A stretch of 64,000 nucleotides of DNA from Apiotrichum sp. Y4204 (lineage: Eukaryota; Basidiomycota; Tremellomycetes; Trichosporonales; Trichosporonaceae). The notes beneath the pieces are model-generated. The model made no database searches and was not told where the DNA came from. It saw only the letters and a list, made by a program, of their open reading frames with translations. Shown here in pieces: positions 1-11,388 of the stretch (position 1 is the first letter of the stretch; the number at the start of each line of letters is the position of its first letter). Where the stretch lies: the NCBI GenBank assembly GCA_025531455.1, contig JAMYHL010000044.1, forward strand, positions 62,001 to 126,000, written 5' to 3'. A program made the translations under genes and the position numbers.

Positions 1-1
1 G

Positions 2-949
2 CCGCCTGTATACCTTCCGAACGGCGTTGTCAACTGCATCTGCAAGAACATAGAAGGTGGCTCGCTGGTGTCGTGTGTGTCGTGCAAGACCTGGAGCCAC
101 GTTGGCTGCGTCGGCATCGAGGACCCCCAGCACATACAGAACTGGGTCTGCGATCCCTGTGTGGTCCAAGCACGCCGCGCGACATTGTCATCTCCCACTG
201 GTCGCACTCCCAGCGCGTCACGCTTCCAAGAGCGTTCGCAGGCGGCCTTCCGCGGTGGAGACGTCGCTCTCGCGCTCGCCCCGTCGCCGATGTTTGCAGG
301 AGACTCGGGAATGATGCCAAACACGCCGATGGGCACCGGTATCCGCACGCCCTACTCGCCAACTCGCCGCAGCCACCGCGCTCGTGTGTTATCGTACGGG
401 ACAGACATGTGGGGCGGCGTGGAGGACTCTCCCACCACGCCGGTGCCTCCGCCTCGTGGTGGCGCTCCCGACCACTTTTCCACTCCGCGTCCCGACGATG
501 CCCCGTTCGACGTCAACTCGACGCCTTCACGCCACCTCAACACGGACCCCCGCATGGCTGGTCAGTTCAGTAGCCTCTTCCCTGTGACCCCGCTCATGGG
601 CCGCGCTCGTAACACGTCGGGGATGAGTATGCTCGCAGCGGACACACCCGGTTATGCCACCGGCGGTGCTACGCGGCGCAACGTTTCTGGCGGACAGCAC
701 CCGTTCTCCGACACTGGTGTTGTTAGTCGTCACGACTTTCTCCAGGGCTTGACAGCCGAGCGCCGCCCTCCTGCCACCGAGGGACCTGCGTCGCCGACGC
801 GTCGCGCAGTAATGCAGGAGCCCGAGTCGCCATCACCGTTTGTCAATATGCCACCCGGATTCCGGCCCCGCCGTCGTTCCGGCTCGCGTGCCGGTCTTGG
901 GATTGGCATGCCAGAGTCGATGGGCACACGTCGCGAGAGTGACCACTAG
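2..949 (+). CDS. PHD-finger protein, 3' end only
   Basis: The gene enters from the left edge in frame 2 and ends at a TAG at 947-949; about 315 residues are visible and the start is outside. Near the visible N-terminus lies a PHD zinc finger with the Cys4-His-Cys3 order: CIC, then CVSC, then a WSHVGC element and a WVCDPC pair (about residues 12-56). PHD fingers of this type usually read histone H3 tails, often H3K4 methylation, in the nucleus. The remaining 260 residues look disordered: rich in Ser, Pro, Thr, Arg and Gly, with several SPTRR- and TPxx-like sites that could be phosphorylated. No second domain is visible. The missing N-terminus could carry a catalytic domain, so the exact family is not assigned. 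No intron is seen in this part. Confidence 0.75.
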   Translation, partial: PPVYLPNGVVNCICKNIEGGSLVSCVSCKTWSHVGCVGIEDPQHIQNWVCDPCVVQARRATLSSPTGRTPSASRFQERSQAAFRGGDVALALAPSPMFAGDSGMMPNTPMGTGIRTPYSPTRRSHRARVLSYGTDMWGGVEDSPTTPVPPPRGGAPDHFSTPRPDDAPFDVNSTPSRHLNTDPRMAGQFSSLFPVTPLMGRARNTSGMSMLAADTPGYATGGATRRNVSGGQHPFSDTGVVSRHDFLQGLTAERRPPATEGPASPTRRAVMQEPESPSPFVNMPPGFRPRRRSGSRAGLGIGMPESMGTRRESDH

Positions 950-2109
950 TGTTATCTGAGTGTTTGACGCGCGAATGGGGATGCGCGTCCCTGGGTGTTT
1001 GGCGTGGCGCACCAGCGCCTGATTGTAGTGGTGGTACACGTACGAGTTCTGTAGTAGCCCTTGTTCTGGGTGTATGCTAGCCTGTGACCTTAGTGCAGAT
1101 GAGAGCGGGATGAAAAGAGTGGGCATTGTCGCGTTGCAGGTTGGCAGGTTGTGGTCGAGCGGGGAAGCAGAGAAGACTGCGAGACGCGTGCAGTTCGTGA
1201 TCACGAGAGGTGTAGAAGGGAGTCGAGAAAAGGGACGCGTAAGCGTGATCTGGGCCACTGGGAAGACGTGTCACAGCGAGAATGGATGGGAGGGGCGGGC
1301 AGAGAGTGGAAAGCCGTTCACCACGCGTCGACAACGAAGAGGGTGTCAGTTGAACGCGGACGCGAGGTGGGAATCAAGGGGAGATCTAGTCGTAAAGTTT
1401 GGTGAGAGATCGTGATATGAAGAAGAAATTGGGGGGATGAGCGGAGGTGAAGAAAAGACAAGTCGCGCAAGAGACAAGAAACGAAGCAACGCGCTCGCGC
1501 GCGCTCGCACCCTCACAGAGTCGAGACGCGACGCGCTCCAACAGCATGCAGCTGCGCAGCTACTGAACAGCCCACGTGCCCACGCCCCTCCACCGCGGAT
1601 CGGCAGAAAGGCCTAGAAAGGGTTTTTCCGTTGATCGTTGTGGATATGTCGCATCGGATGGGTCGGGGGACGGGGCGACGCGTGAAAAAGTCATACGCGT
1701 CGAGGTTTCGCGTGCTGCGTGGGTGGATGTCGCGTGAGAGCAGGCTAGGACTTTGCGGAGGTTTTTACACGTCATTCAGGCTGAGGGGAATTCCAATTCA
1801 GTCTATGTATTATGATCTTGTGCTTATCAGCAGACTTTGAAATGTCTTTGATTAGACCTCTTGTATTTAATAGGAACTCCTGTCGGTTGTGATCACGCCA
1901 TGCGCGCCAGCATGAAATGGAACGATCGGCACACACACACATGGGCCATGGGCCATCTTTCCAAGATCCGAGTCATAAAAGTCATTGCTTACTAGTATAC
2001 CAGTAGTCACTACCATCGACATCGAGCACATCGAACATCAACCCATCTCCTTTGTCATTCACTCTCTCCCCATCCATCTCATCTCAATCTACTCCAACAC
2101 TCTCCTCCG
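950..2109. other. intergenic, promoter of the lyase-kinase fusion gene
   Basis: No coding exon is supported. A CACGTG E-box lies at 1573-1578, about 530 bp upstream of the next start codon; such sites bind Cbf1-type bHLH factors, which control sulfur-amino-acid genes in yeast, but a role here is inference. A short CA run sits near 1930. The last 120 bp are C/A/T-rich with few G, typical of a fungal 5' leader. Confidence 0.5.
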
Positions 2110-5100
2110 ATGTCCGAGTCCACGGCGCTGACGACCTCGGCCTTCGGGTCCACCGGTGCGCACGAGCTGGACACGTTCCGCGCGCGCGCCGAGCGCTGGC
2201 GTTTTGCTACCCAGGTCGTCGCCGCCGACAGCAGCGAAAACCAGTACGGCGCGAGCAGCACGCCAATCTTCCAGACCGCAACGTTCAAGGGTATGGACGG
2301 GCCGTACGACTATACGCGCAGTGGCAACCCGACGCGTGGCGGGCTCGAGTCGCACCTCGCCCGCCTGTATGGCGCCCACCAGGCGTTCGCGCTGAGTACC
2401 GGCATGACCTGCCTCGATGTCATTCTCCGCCTCGTCAAGCCTGGCGAGACGGTCCTCGCGGGAGATGACCTGTACGGCGGGACGAACCGCCTCCTCACGT
2501 ATGCGAAGAGCCACGGCGGCGTCGATGTGCGCCATGTCGACACGACCGATGTGGATGCCCTCCGTCCCCATCTCGGCGCGGGAAACAAGTGAGTCTGAAG
2601 CGTGTGGCCGCGAGTAGGTCGAGCACACGTTGGATCTTGCTTCAGGCAGATTGCGTGATGTCGAGCGTGGTGCTATAGTGTGATGGACTTTGGCAGGTGC
2701 TCTGTGCGGAGCTCGCAGTCCAATAACTTTCCGCGACTACCGCGACTACGCGGCCCTGCATTCCCCGGTCGTGCACCCCAGGTCGTGCCCCAACGCACCC
2801 GCCGCTTGCGCTAACCTCAGGGTCAAGATGGTCCTCCTCGAGTCCCCGACCAACCCGCTCCTCAAAATTGCCGACATTGCCGCAGTCTCCGCTGCGGTGC
2901 ACGCCGCGGCGCCGGACGCGATCGTCGTCGTGGACAACACCATGATGTCGCCGTACCTGCAGCGTCCTCTCGAGCTCGGCGCAGACGTCGTGTACGACTC
3001 GGCGACAAAGTATCTCTCGGGGCACCACGATCTCATGGCGGGTATCATTGCGGTTGGCACGCCCGAAGTGGCTTCCCAGATTGGCTGGTTTGTTAATGCG
3101 ATGGGATCCGGTCTCGCGCCGTTCGACTCGTTCCTCCTCATGCGCGGCGTCAAGACGCTCGCGCTCCGCATGGACAAGCAGCAGGCCAACGCGCAGATTG
3201 TCGCAGACTACCTCCACGCCCTCGGCTTCCTCGTCCACTACCCCGGCCTCAAGTCGCACCCCAAGTGGGATGTCCACTGGCGCCAGGCCTCGGGTGCGGG
3301 CTCTGTCCTCTCGTTTGTCACTGGCGACAAGGAGCTCTCGGAGCGTATCGTGTCGGCCGCACGTCTCTGGGGTGTCTCCGTGTCCTTTGGTGCCGTCAAC
3401 TCGCTCATCTCCATGCCGTGTCTCATGTCGTAAGTGAAATGCCGAGCCGGAGACGAGGTGCTCACAGTAACCCCAGTCACGCATCTATTTCTGCTGCTGT
3501 GCGCGCTGAGCGTGGCCTTCCCGAGAACCTGATCCGCCTCTGTGTTGGAATCGAGGACCCGCGCGACCTTCTTGACGACCTCGAGCACGCACTCATCGAG
3601 GCCGGCGCAATCGCCCCAGTCTCCAACCGCGACCTCATCACCGATGCCAAACTTGAAGAGCTCTTCCTGACCAGCCCCGAGCAGTGGGCTATTGAACGCG
3701 CACGCGCGTTTGCACGCCCCGGCACCGAGGGCGCCACGCTCGTCGAGGCCGCCAACAAGCTCGCGATCGAAGACAAGAAGACGATCCCCGAGGACATTGT
3801 CGTCTCGGCCCCCGGCAAGGTCATCATGTTTGGCGAACACGCCGTTGTGCACGGAGTGGTGCGTTCCGAGCAGTAGATACAAGAATTACATTTTTCTCAC
3901 ATAGCATATACCTGTGGTTGTCCAACCAACTTCACATCAACCTCATCTCCAATCACCACCTCAATACCATTCAAATACTGTTGTTGTCCAACCAACATGA
4001 CCGATGAAATCAACATGCACCTGGAATCCGGACCCGAACGCAAATCGTGCAGACGGCCATTGCGACCTCGCTCAACCTACGGTGCTTTGGCGTCCTCTCC
4101 CCGCGAACGGACGCCTACGTCGCCATCGCCGCCCCGGACCTCGAGGCCGACTTCCGCTGGAGAATCTCGGAGCTGCCGTGGAGCACTGTTCCGCCGCGCA
4201 CGGACGCACTGGCACCAAAGGCGCTCGACCCCGTGCTCCTCGCTGCCATCGAGGAGGTCGTGCACAGGACAGGCTTCACCAAGACGGGAACCAGCGCATC
4301 CATCGCCTTCCTGTACCTCTACATGGCTTTGGCGGGAGGCGAATCCAACGCGTAAGGAAGGAATGTGACCTCGTGCTGACTTCAGATTGCCCGTGACGCT
4401 CACAGTGTCCGCCAACCTCCCGATCGGTGCCGGCCTCGGAAGCTCTGCGGCGTTCTCCGCCTGTGTCGCCGCCGCGCTGCTGATCGCACACGGCCATGTG
4501 TCCAAGTACGACTTCCCAGCACACGAAGTGGACCTTGTCGACGCGTGGTCGTTTGTCTCCGAGATGGTCCTGCACGGCAACCCGTCTGGTATCGACAATG
4601 CAGTCGCAGTCCGCGGCGGCGCCGTGGCATTCACCCGCGCGGTGAACGGCAAGACGGGCGGGCTGGACGGGATCACCGGCTTTGAGTCGATCCGGCTGCT
4701 GTTGACGAACACGTGCGTGCCGCGCGACACGAAGAGCCTGGTCGCCGGCGTGGCGGCCAAGAAGAGTGCCGAGCCACACGTCGTTGACCCGGTCCTCGAC
4801 CAGATCCAGGCGATTTCCGATGAGGCGCGCGGCCTTCTGGACGGCACGACGCGGGTGGACCGCGAGCAGCTCGTGTCCCGTCTCGAGGCGCTGATGCAGG
4901 AGAACCACAGCCATCTGCGCACCCTGGGCGTGAGCCACCCGTCCCTCGAGGCCGTGGTGGCCACCACGGCAGCCGCGCCGTTCGGCCTCACGACCAAGCT
5001 CACGGGCGCAGGCGGCGGCGGCTGCGCGGTCACCCTCATCCCCGACGCGTTCCCGGACAGCGCGCTACTCGACCTCCTCACGCAGCTGCGCGACCTCGGC

Positions 5101-5244
5101 GCCGAGCCGCACATCACCACCCTCGGCGGCCCGGGACTCGGCGTGTTCCGCGGTTCGGGCGAGTATGCCGCCTCGCTGCGCGCCGCGGGCTCGGAGGGGC
5201 TGCAGTCCTGGAGTGAGGGGCTTGATGGCAAGTGGGAGCACTAG
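2110..5244 (+). CDS. cystathionine beta-lyase - mevalonate kinase fusion protein
   Basis: Exons 2110-2588, 2821-3429, 3477-3858, 4053-4351 and 4386-5244 give 875 residues in one frame. Residues 1-405 are a PLP-dependent cystathionine beta-lyase (STR3/metC type; cystathionine to homocysteine, pyruvate and ammonia): YDYTRSGNPTR, the GDDLYGGTNRL stretch, ESPTNPLL and the PLP-lysine site SATKYLSGHHD are present. Residues 466-875 are a full-length mevalonate kinase (ERG12; mevalonate to 5-phosphomevalonate): APGKVIMFGEHAVVHG at 474, PIGAGLGSSAA (GHMP motif 2) and LTGAGGGGCAV (motif 3). A charged linker of about 60 residues joins them. Exon 3 carries both the lyase C-terminus (LPENLIRLCVGIED) and the kinase ATP-site motif. 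The first in-frame AUG after the lyase is at 3826, inside the ATP motif, too late for a separate kinase. Intron 1 (232 nt) could hide a short extra exon; the other joins are well supported. Each half matches the family length. Confidence 0.87.
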
Positions 5245-5527
5245 AGGCATTGTATGGCAGGGTATACCCGCAGGGATCATGATCGTAGCTTCGTAGGATA
5301 GATGGATACGTGCAGTTGATAACTGGCGGCCGGGAATCGGAAGTGCCGAGTGGCTTGGAGATTTACTTATCGGAATTTGCCGGATATGTACTATCCGCCG
5401 GAAATAATCTTCCCCCGACCTCCACCTTCCTTGGCACATCTATCGAGCTATCGCACGCTATCGCCCACTATAATTTCCACCAACAGCTCTTGTCTCTTTT
5501 CTTCTTCTCTCCACTAATCACTTCACA

Positions 5528-7189
5528 ATGGCATCCCTCACGCAGCGCGCCGCCGAGAGCGCGGACTTTACCTCTATTCCGATAATGTAAGTTGTGCGAG
5601 AAGATACAGGGCTGTCCAGTATATCTTCTCATTCATGACTTGCCACTATGCTAATGACAGCGACATGACGCACGCGACGGGCACCGAGGCGCAGCGCCGC
5701 GCGCTCGCCGCCGAGATCCGCGACGCGTGTCTCACCGCGGGGTTTTTTTACGGTACGCCAAAACAACAAAAAGTTGGTTGCTGCTCTCTCTGACCTCTAG
5801 TCAAGAACCACGGCGTCAACGCGTCCACTGTAGACGGCACGTTTTCCCAGAGCGCCGAGTTTTTCCGCCAGCCGCCCGCGGTGAAGAAGAGCGTGGATAT
5901 CTCGCGCTCGGAGAACTTTAGGGGATACATGGGACTTTTGACGGAGAACAATGATCCGTAGGTGTCAGCAGTTGTTTTACGGCCTTTGTTTCCTCCCAGC
6001 TGTGTCCCCCCCGAGAGCAGCTGGGCGCTCACACTGCGCCTCCTATCGCCTTCAAACTTCTCTGACACACAGCAAAAACAAGGGCGACTACCACGAGGCG
6101 TTCAACCTCGGCCTCGACCCGCTCGTGGCTCCCGAATCCTTTGCGGCCGAGAATGCCAGCCGCCTCAAGCACTCGGAGAACCAGTGGCCTGCCGCAGAGG
6201 TGTGGGGCGGCGCCGGCGAATTTGTGAGTCGGCGCAAAACGAACACGAGACGGGGGCTGCAGGGGTGTCTTCCTCGCTTTGCATGGGCATCCGCGTTCCT
6301 CCAATTTTTTCTCACCTTCCCTCCCATCCTCTGTTGAATCTCGCTCTCCTCTTCGTCTCCATCATCTTCCTCAATTCTCTTCCTAACTCTTCCAGAAATC
6401 GGCGACGCTCAAGTACTACGCCGAAGTGCTCGCGCTTGGCCTGCGCCTCTTCCCGCTGCTCGCGCTCGCGCTCGACCTCCCGGAAGACTTTTTCGCTGAC
6501 AAGGTGGGTTGAAACGGGATGGGGCTGGAGGTCCAGCTCTCTCGACTACTACGGAAAGCTGCTCATCGCCCCTCTCACTTTCCCAACCCCACCCCACTGA
6601 CATCAGACGCGCCACCCGGCGGCCATCATGCGCCTCCTCTTTTATCCTGCGCTTGGGCAGCGCGCCGTCGACGAGCTCATGCCGGGCATCGGCGCGCACA
6701 CCGACTTTGAGTGCTTTACCATCCGTGAGTGAAGGAGCTAGGAAGACTTCAAACTGCAAGCTCCGCCTGCATCTTGCTCACACTCAGTGCGCCAGGACGA
6801 TGTTGGTGGCCTGCAGGTCGCAAACCGCGCCGGCGACTGGATCAACGCGCCGTGCATCCCCGACACCTTTGTGATCAACATTGGCGACCAGCTGATGCGC
6901 TGGACGAGTGGGTGCTGACATATCGCTAGCCATGCTGACGACAGACGACGTGTTCGTGTCCACGCGCCACCGCGTGCTCCCGACCATCTCGCGTGATCGG
7001 TACTCTGTGCCCTTCTTCTTTGGGTGCGACCACGATGTGGTCATGAACCCGATCCCGACGTGTGTTTCTCCCGAGCGGCCGAACCGCTACGAGGTGATGA
7101 CGGCGGGTGACTATGTGCACATGAGGCTGAGCGACATTTATGCCGCGGGAGTGAAGGGCGAGGGCGTCGAGGTCGAGACTGCGGCGTAG
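5528..7189 (+). CDS. 2-oxoglutarate/Fe(II)-dependent oxygenase (isopenicillin-N-synthase-like)
   Basis: Eight exons (5528-5586, 5661-5752, 5801-5957, 6073-6223, 6396-6503, 6607-6724, 6788-6907, 6945-7189) give 349 residues, the usual length for the family. The N-terminal DIOX_N region has FFYVKNHGV. The catalytic jelly-roll has the metal triad His220-x-Asp222 (in GAHTDFECFTI) and His277 (in STRHRV), and the 2-oxoglutarate-binding Arg287-x-Ser289 (RYSVPF). The enzyme should use O2 and 2-oxoglutarate to oxidise a small molecule; nothing in the sequence or neighbourhood names the substrate. No signal peptide is seen, so it is probably cytosolic. Intron 7 is only 37 nt. Family members include flavonol-synthase-like, gibberellin-like and thymine-dioxygenase-like enzymes; the call is to superfamily level only. 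Confidence 0.85.
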
Positions 7190-7690
7190 CCGCAAAGCGC
7201 GTAGCGCCCGGGGGCAGAGAGGCGTACGACAGGCGTAGGACATTGGGATGCATTAGGTCCGGAGCTACATCGAAAGGAAGATCATTGTCAAATGGTCAGT
7301 TTTCACCCTGGACATCCATCTTTGGTGACACCTTTCAGATACTATTGCAGGTCGGTCTCCAGCAGACCCAGACATGTTCTCCAGCAAAAATGGTAAGAAT
7401 TGAGCATGCATTGCGGACAGCAGGAGGTTCAGAAGAAAATGGAGGAGTGTGGCACTGGTATTTTGTGGCATTTTCCTAATCTTTTTCTGAGGTCTTTTCT
7501 GTTTCCCACTGTGGTCGGCAATGCATAAAGCTGAGAGTTTATGACGCCAATTTCCTGATTTTTGGCTACATTTTGCATCCTCTTGCATATTGCATAGGTT
7601 TTGCGTGAAGGAAGACATGATGTAATGCAGTAACAATGGGGTCCTATCATGGGGAAGTGCCACTCGACAAGTTGATTCCTGCAGATTCTA
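7190..7690. other. spacer between convergent genes
   Basis: The spacer separates the 3' ends of the oxygenase gene (plus strand) and the fucosidase gene (minus strand). It is AT-richer than the genes and should hold both polyadenylation regions. I see no coding exon or RNA gene. Confidence 0.5.
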
Positions 7691-10191
7691 CTAATCCTGG
7701 CACTGACGGTACCGCACCTCGAAGACGTACGCAATGCCGCCAGAGTACTTGTCCTCGTCGACCTGTGAGAGGTCAACAGCAAGCACACCGTTGTCGTAAG
7801 TCCACTTGAGGGGCACATCGCCCCTCTCAGCAATGAGCACAATCTCGTCGCACGGCAGAATAGGCAACGGCGCCTCGAGCCTCCACTCGCGCTCGAGATC
7901 CCGCATCGAGATGATATAAAACGCGTCCTCGGCGCGGGTGAACACCACCTCGCGGTCCTTGACCTCTGGAAGCAGCGGGAACGGCACCGTATCGAAGATT
8001 GCGCGCGAATGGAGCTTAATCCACTTCCCGGCCTCGCGGAGCGGCCGACTCATCACCTCTGGGATCGTCCCGTCCGCCCTCGGTCCGACATTCAACAGGA
8101 AATTTCCTCCCTTAGCCACGACATCGAGCAAAGTGTGCACCACGCTGCTGGCGTTGCGATACTCGCTATCCGGGGTGTTGGCGGCATACCCAAACGACCA
8201 GGGGTCCATGCTCGCACACGCCTCCCACTGCTCCTCGACGGCATCAAAGCTCTCCATCTCGGGTGTGTCAAAGTCGCCGCCAATCCCGCACCGGTTCGAC
8301 ATTGCGACCTGCCGCCCCTGTTGTGTGGTATTCGCAAACCACTCGGCTGCGAATGTGCTCGACGCATTCGCCAGCCCGATATCGCACCACATAAGCTCGG
8401 TGCCGTATTCCGCGAGGATGCGCATCTGCGGGAGCTGGATGCCAGAGATAAAGTCCCCAACGTCCGAGAAGCCGGTGTACGGCTCGATTTCGCCAGTATA
8501 CGGATTCCGCGCCGGCCCCCCGGGGAAGGACACGCGGGCGTGCGGTACATACAGCGGGCTGTACCACTCTGGAAGGGAAAAGTACGTGCCGCGCCGGAGA
8601 TGGGGGTAGTTTTCCTTTGCGGTGGTCATGAGCTCTGCGAGAAAGTCGCGCCGAGGACCAAGAAGCACCGAGTTGCGATCACTCGTGTGCCTCGTGTCGA
8701 ACAGCGCGAACCCGTCGTGGTGCTTTGTCGTAAAGACAAAATACCTCGCCCCGGCATCGGAAACGAGCTCAAGCCAGGACGAGGCATTAAATCTCTCCGC
8801 GGTGAAGAGGGGGATAAAGTCGTCATAGACAAAATTCTCGCCCCACGCCGCGCGGTGGTGTTCATGCGCCGGCATACCGGGTTTATCGTCGTGGATCCAG
8901 AAATCGTACCACTCCGCATACCGCGGCGCGTCCGCCCACGCCGGTACGGCGAAGAGGCCCCAGTGGATGAAGATGCCGAATTTGGCCGCCGAGAACCACG
9001 ACGGAGCAGAGTGCGATTCGACTTCGGACTCTGTCCAGGCGGAAAAATCGTGGATCAGCGAGCAGCCGGCGACAGTGACTGATTGCGACCAGGAGGAGTT
9101 GTTGAGCGAAAAGTCGACCCACGCGTCGGAGAACGACCGATCCAGACCGGTAGGGAGGACGAGTACCTCGACGCGCACCTCGTCGCCGGGCATGAGGCGC
9201 GCTACCCGTGCGGGAACGAGGGTGCGGAACGTGCCGCCGCGTAACGAGACATTGAACGGGGTGTCAATCCACGCGGTGCGGTCCGAGTGTCGCGCGACAG
9301 AGGCGGGATTGCGTACGTTGACCTCGACGACCTGCGCGCGCACGCGGTCCCCCGCTTCGTCTACATCCTCCCACCGCCGCGTGGCGGTGATGAGCGGCAC
9401 CACTGCGCGCGCATGCCCGGCCCCCGTTGGCTCGAGGGAGAGGGCGAAGACGTGAAGCGAATTATGGCCGCGTTCACCAGGCAGCGTTATCCCCACCAAC
9501 TGCTTGCCCGCCGTAGCAGGCGGGAGGTGGACGACGGTATGGAAAATGTGCGATGCGTTGTACACCGCTTCGGGGGCGTATTGAAACGATACCCGGATGG
9601 CCCCCTTGTTCGTCCAGTGATGTGCCCACCTAGAGTCAACATCCGCCATAAAAAGAATAAGTGATCTGATCAGCCCTTGAGCCACGGCCTACGCACCACG
9701 TCTTGACCACAAACCCCGCCGAGAACGTACTCCCATCCGCGAAATGCAGCCCCAGCTCCTCGTGGGTGTTGCCCAAATTGAAACCTACATCAGCACGACT
9801 ATGGCTCGCACTCACCGCCGGACCCCTCGCCCGCCGCGAGGAGGTGCACCGCGCGCATCTCGCCTTGGGGAACGGCAATATGCTCGCCGCTCGTGCGGAT
9901 ATTGTCCGCCGCCGCGCCCCAGTCGGGTAACGTAAACGCCACCCCGCCGTGGGTGAACTTGCCTCGAGGAAGGAGGTGCGCAGGGTACGCGGCCCCGGCC
10001 ATACCCCCCTGTCCTGGATCGGTGCGCGCGGCGCGGTTGTTGAAATACTTTTCTAGTGGGACGGGCACGCTTATGTCGGAAGGCGGGACCGGAGGGGATA
10101 CCACCAACGGGCGCTGGATGCCGAGCTCATCGTATTGATACCCCCCGCGGACTGCGGGGAGAGCGAGGGCAATGAGGTGCGCGATGCGCAT
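7691..10191 (-). CDS. secreted GH29 alpha-L-fucosidase
   Basis: Exons 10191-9816, 9784-9697 and 9629-7691 give 800 residues. Residues 1-17 (MRIAHLIALALPAVRGG) look like a signal peptide. A beta-rich N-terminal region of about 350 residues precedes the GH29 barrel, which starts with SAAKFGIFIHWGLF (near residue 377), continues with YAEWYDFW and FTTKHHDGFALFD, and has the likely catalytic nucleophile Asp571 in LMWCDIG, followed by WEACASMDPWSFGY and GNFLLNVGPRADG, both typical of GH29. The enzyme should hydrolyse terminal alpha-L-fucose from glycans outside the cell. Many Asn-x-Ser/Thr sites fit secretion. Intron 1 is only 31 nt (9785-9815) but is required: without it a stop follows at once. 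GH29 enzymes are patchy in fungi, so gain by transfer is possible but not shown. Confidence 0.88.
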
Positions 10192-10570
10192 GGTCAGTAG
10201 GTGTTAGGTGGAATGCATGGTGTTAGACTTTGGTTTATGTAGTCTTGGAGAAAGAGGGTGCACTTATCGGTGATGATGAAATGGACTATGGAGGACGGCG
10301 AGTTGGCCGAGATCTCGGCAACGGACATGGCCGGAGCCAATGTGGACCCCGCACTGTGAGCTTTACAGATCACAGAGCCCGACAATCAAGTCGATACGTT
10401 CGTATCTTGTTGCATCGAGGGAATTGTTGAATGTTGAATCGTTCTGACAGTCCTAGAGTGAGGTGCTGCCAGATGCTGCCCGAAATAAATACATATCCAT
10501 TGTCGAAGTCCACTCTGGGTGTTCATCCACCCTGGCACTCTCTACTTCTCCTGTCTCGCTCGGCCCGGTA
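10192..10570. other. fucosidase upstream region
   Basis: The region lies 5' of the fucosidase start and 3' of the Dap1-like gene (both minus strand). It is too short for another gene and has no convincing exon on either strand. It must hold the fucosidase promoter and the Dap1-like terminator. Confidence 0.5.
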
Positions 10571-11388
10571 CTACACGTCCTTCTCCACGAGCTCGCCACA
10601 AATCACATACTTGCCTGCAAAGTGCTCGTGCCAGCCGTGCATGTTGTCGCTGCCGTCAGTGGGAGAATAATGGGAGGCAATGCCTCGCGCTAGGATGATG
10701 GCGAAGGGTAGCACAGCACACTCACATCTCGGAGGGCGTCAGATCCGTGAGCGGGTCTAGCGGCTGCTCAATCGGGGTGAGCATATCTGCAACAGCATCA
10801 GCACAACAGTGTCCCTCAACGGTTGACTAGTAGTACTTACCCTCGTCGAAGCTCTGCTTGGCCATGCCGCGCGACGCGTCGCGCCCCGCAAAGTTACCGT
10901 ACATGCCGTCTGTTGTCAGTGAAATTCTCCAGCACGGAGTGGAATCAAAGCCGGCATTGGGAGAGCTGCCGAGCTACAGTAGCTATCGAGCTAAGTAGTT
11001 CTCCCTCCAGCTCCCCAGCCAGTTCGGATTCGCCTCGACCTCGCTCTCAGAACCACTCACCGGGTCCATAAAAGTTCCTCCCGTTGGAGACATCGAATAC
11101 GGTACGTTCCTGCACGCTCCCGTCGCGATTAAGCCGCGCGATAGCGAGCAGGATGCGCCCGCCGTCCTTTTCTCCCGGATTCCGCCCGTTGAACGGCTCG
11201 AGGTCGCGGACAGTGTACTTTTTCGCGGTGATGACCGGGGGGTGTTTTGCCGGTGCCCAGTTGTACTCGCCGTCTGCAAACGAGGTCGGGAGCTTGGATT
11301 TCTTGGTTGGGTACGAGGGGAAGAAGATGCGGAACAGCAGATACAGAATCGGCGGGAGGAGCGCCGTGTTCAGCGGGTTGGAGAACAT
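10571..11388 (-). CDS. DAP1: Dap1/MAPR-type cytochrome-b5-like heme-binding membrane protein
   Basis: Exons 11388-11061, 10909-10841, 10786-10726 and 10649-10571 give 178 residues, close to the family length. Residues 6-27 (LNTALLPPILYLLFRIFFPSY) are an N-terminal membrane anchor. The cytochrome-b5-like core begins at YTVRDLEPFNG and has the hallmark [27 protein letters not shown] block, then MAKQSFDED and the closing FAGKYVICGELVEKD. MAPR proteins bind heme through a tyrosine and, in yeast, Dap1 activates the sterol P450 Erg11 in the ER. A link to sterol synthesis here is by homology only. Introns sit at conserved block boundaries and all keep phase. The gene is divergent from LETM1 (968 bp apart). 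Confidence 0.88.

Noticed and set aside
4077..5231. 384-codon minus-strand frame opposite the mevalonate-kinase half
   Set aside because: Antisense shadow; the plus strand has all kinase motifs and matching splice sites.
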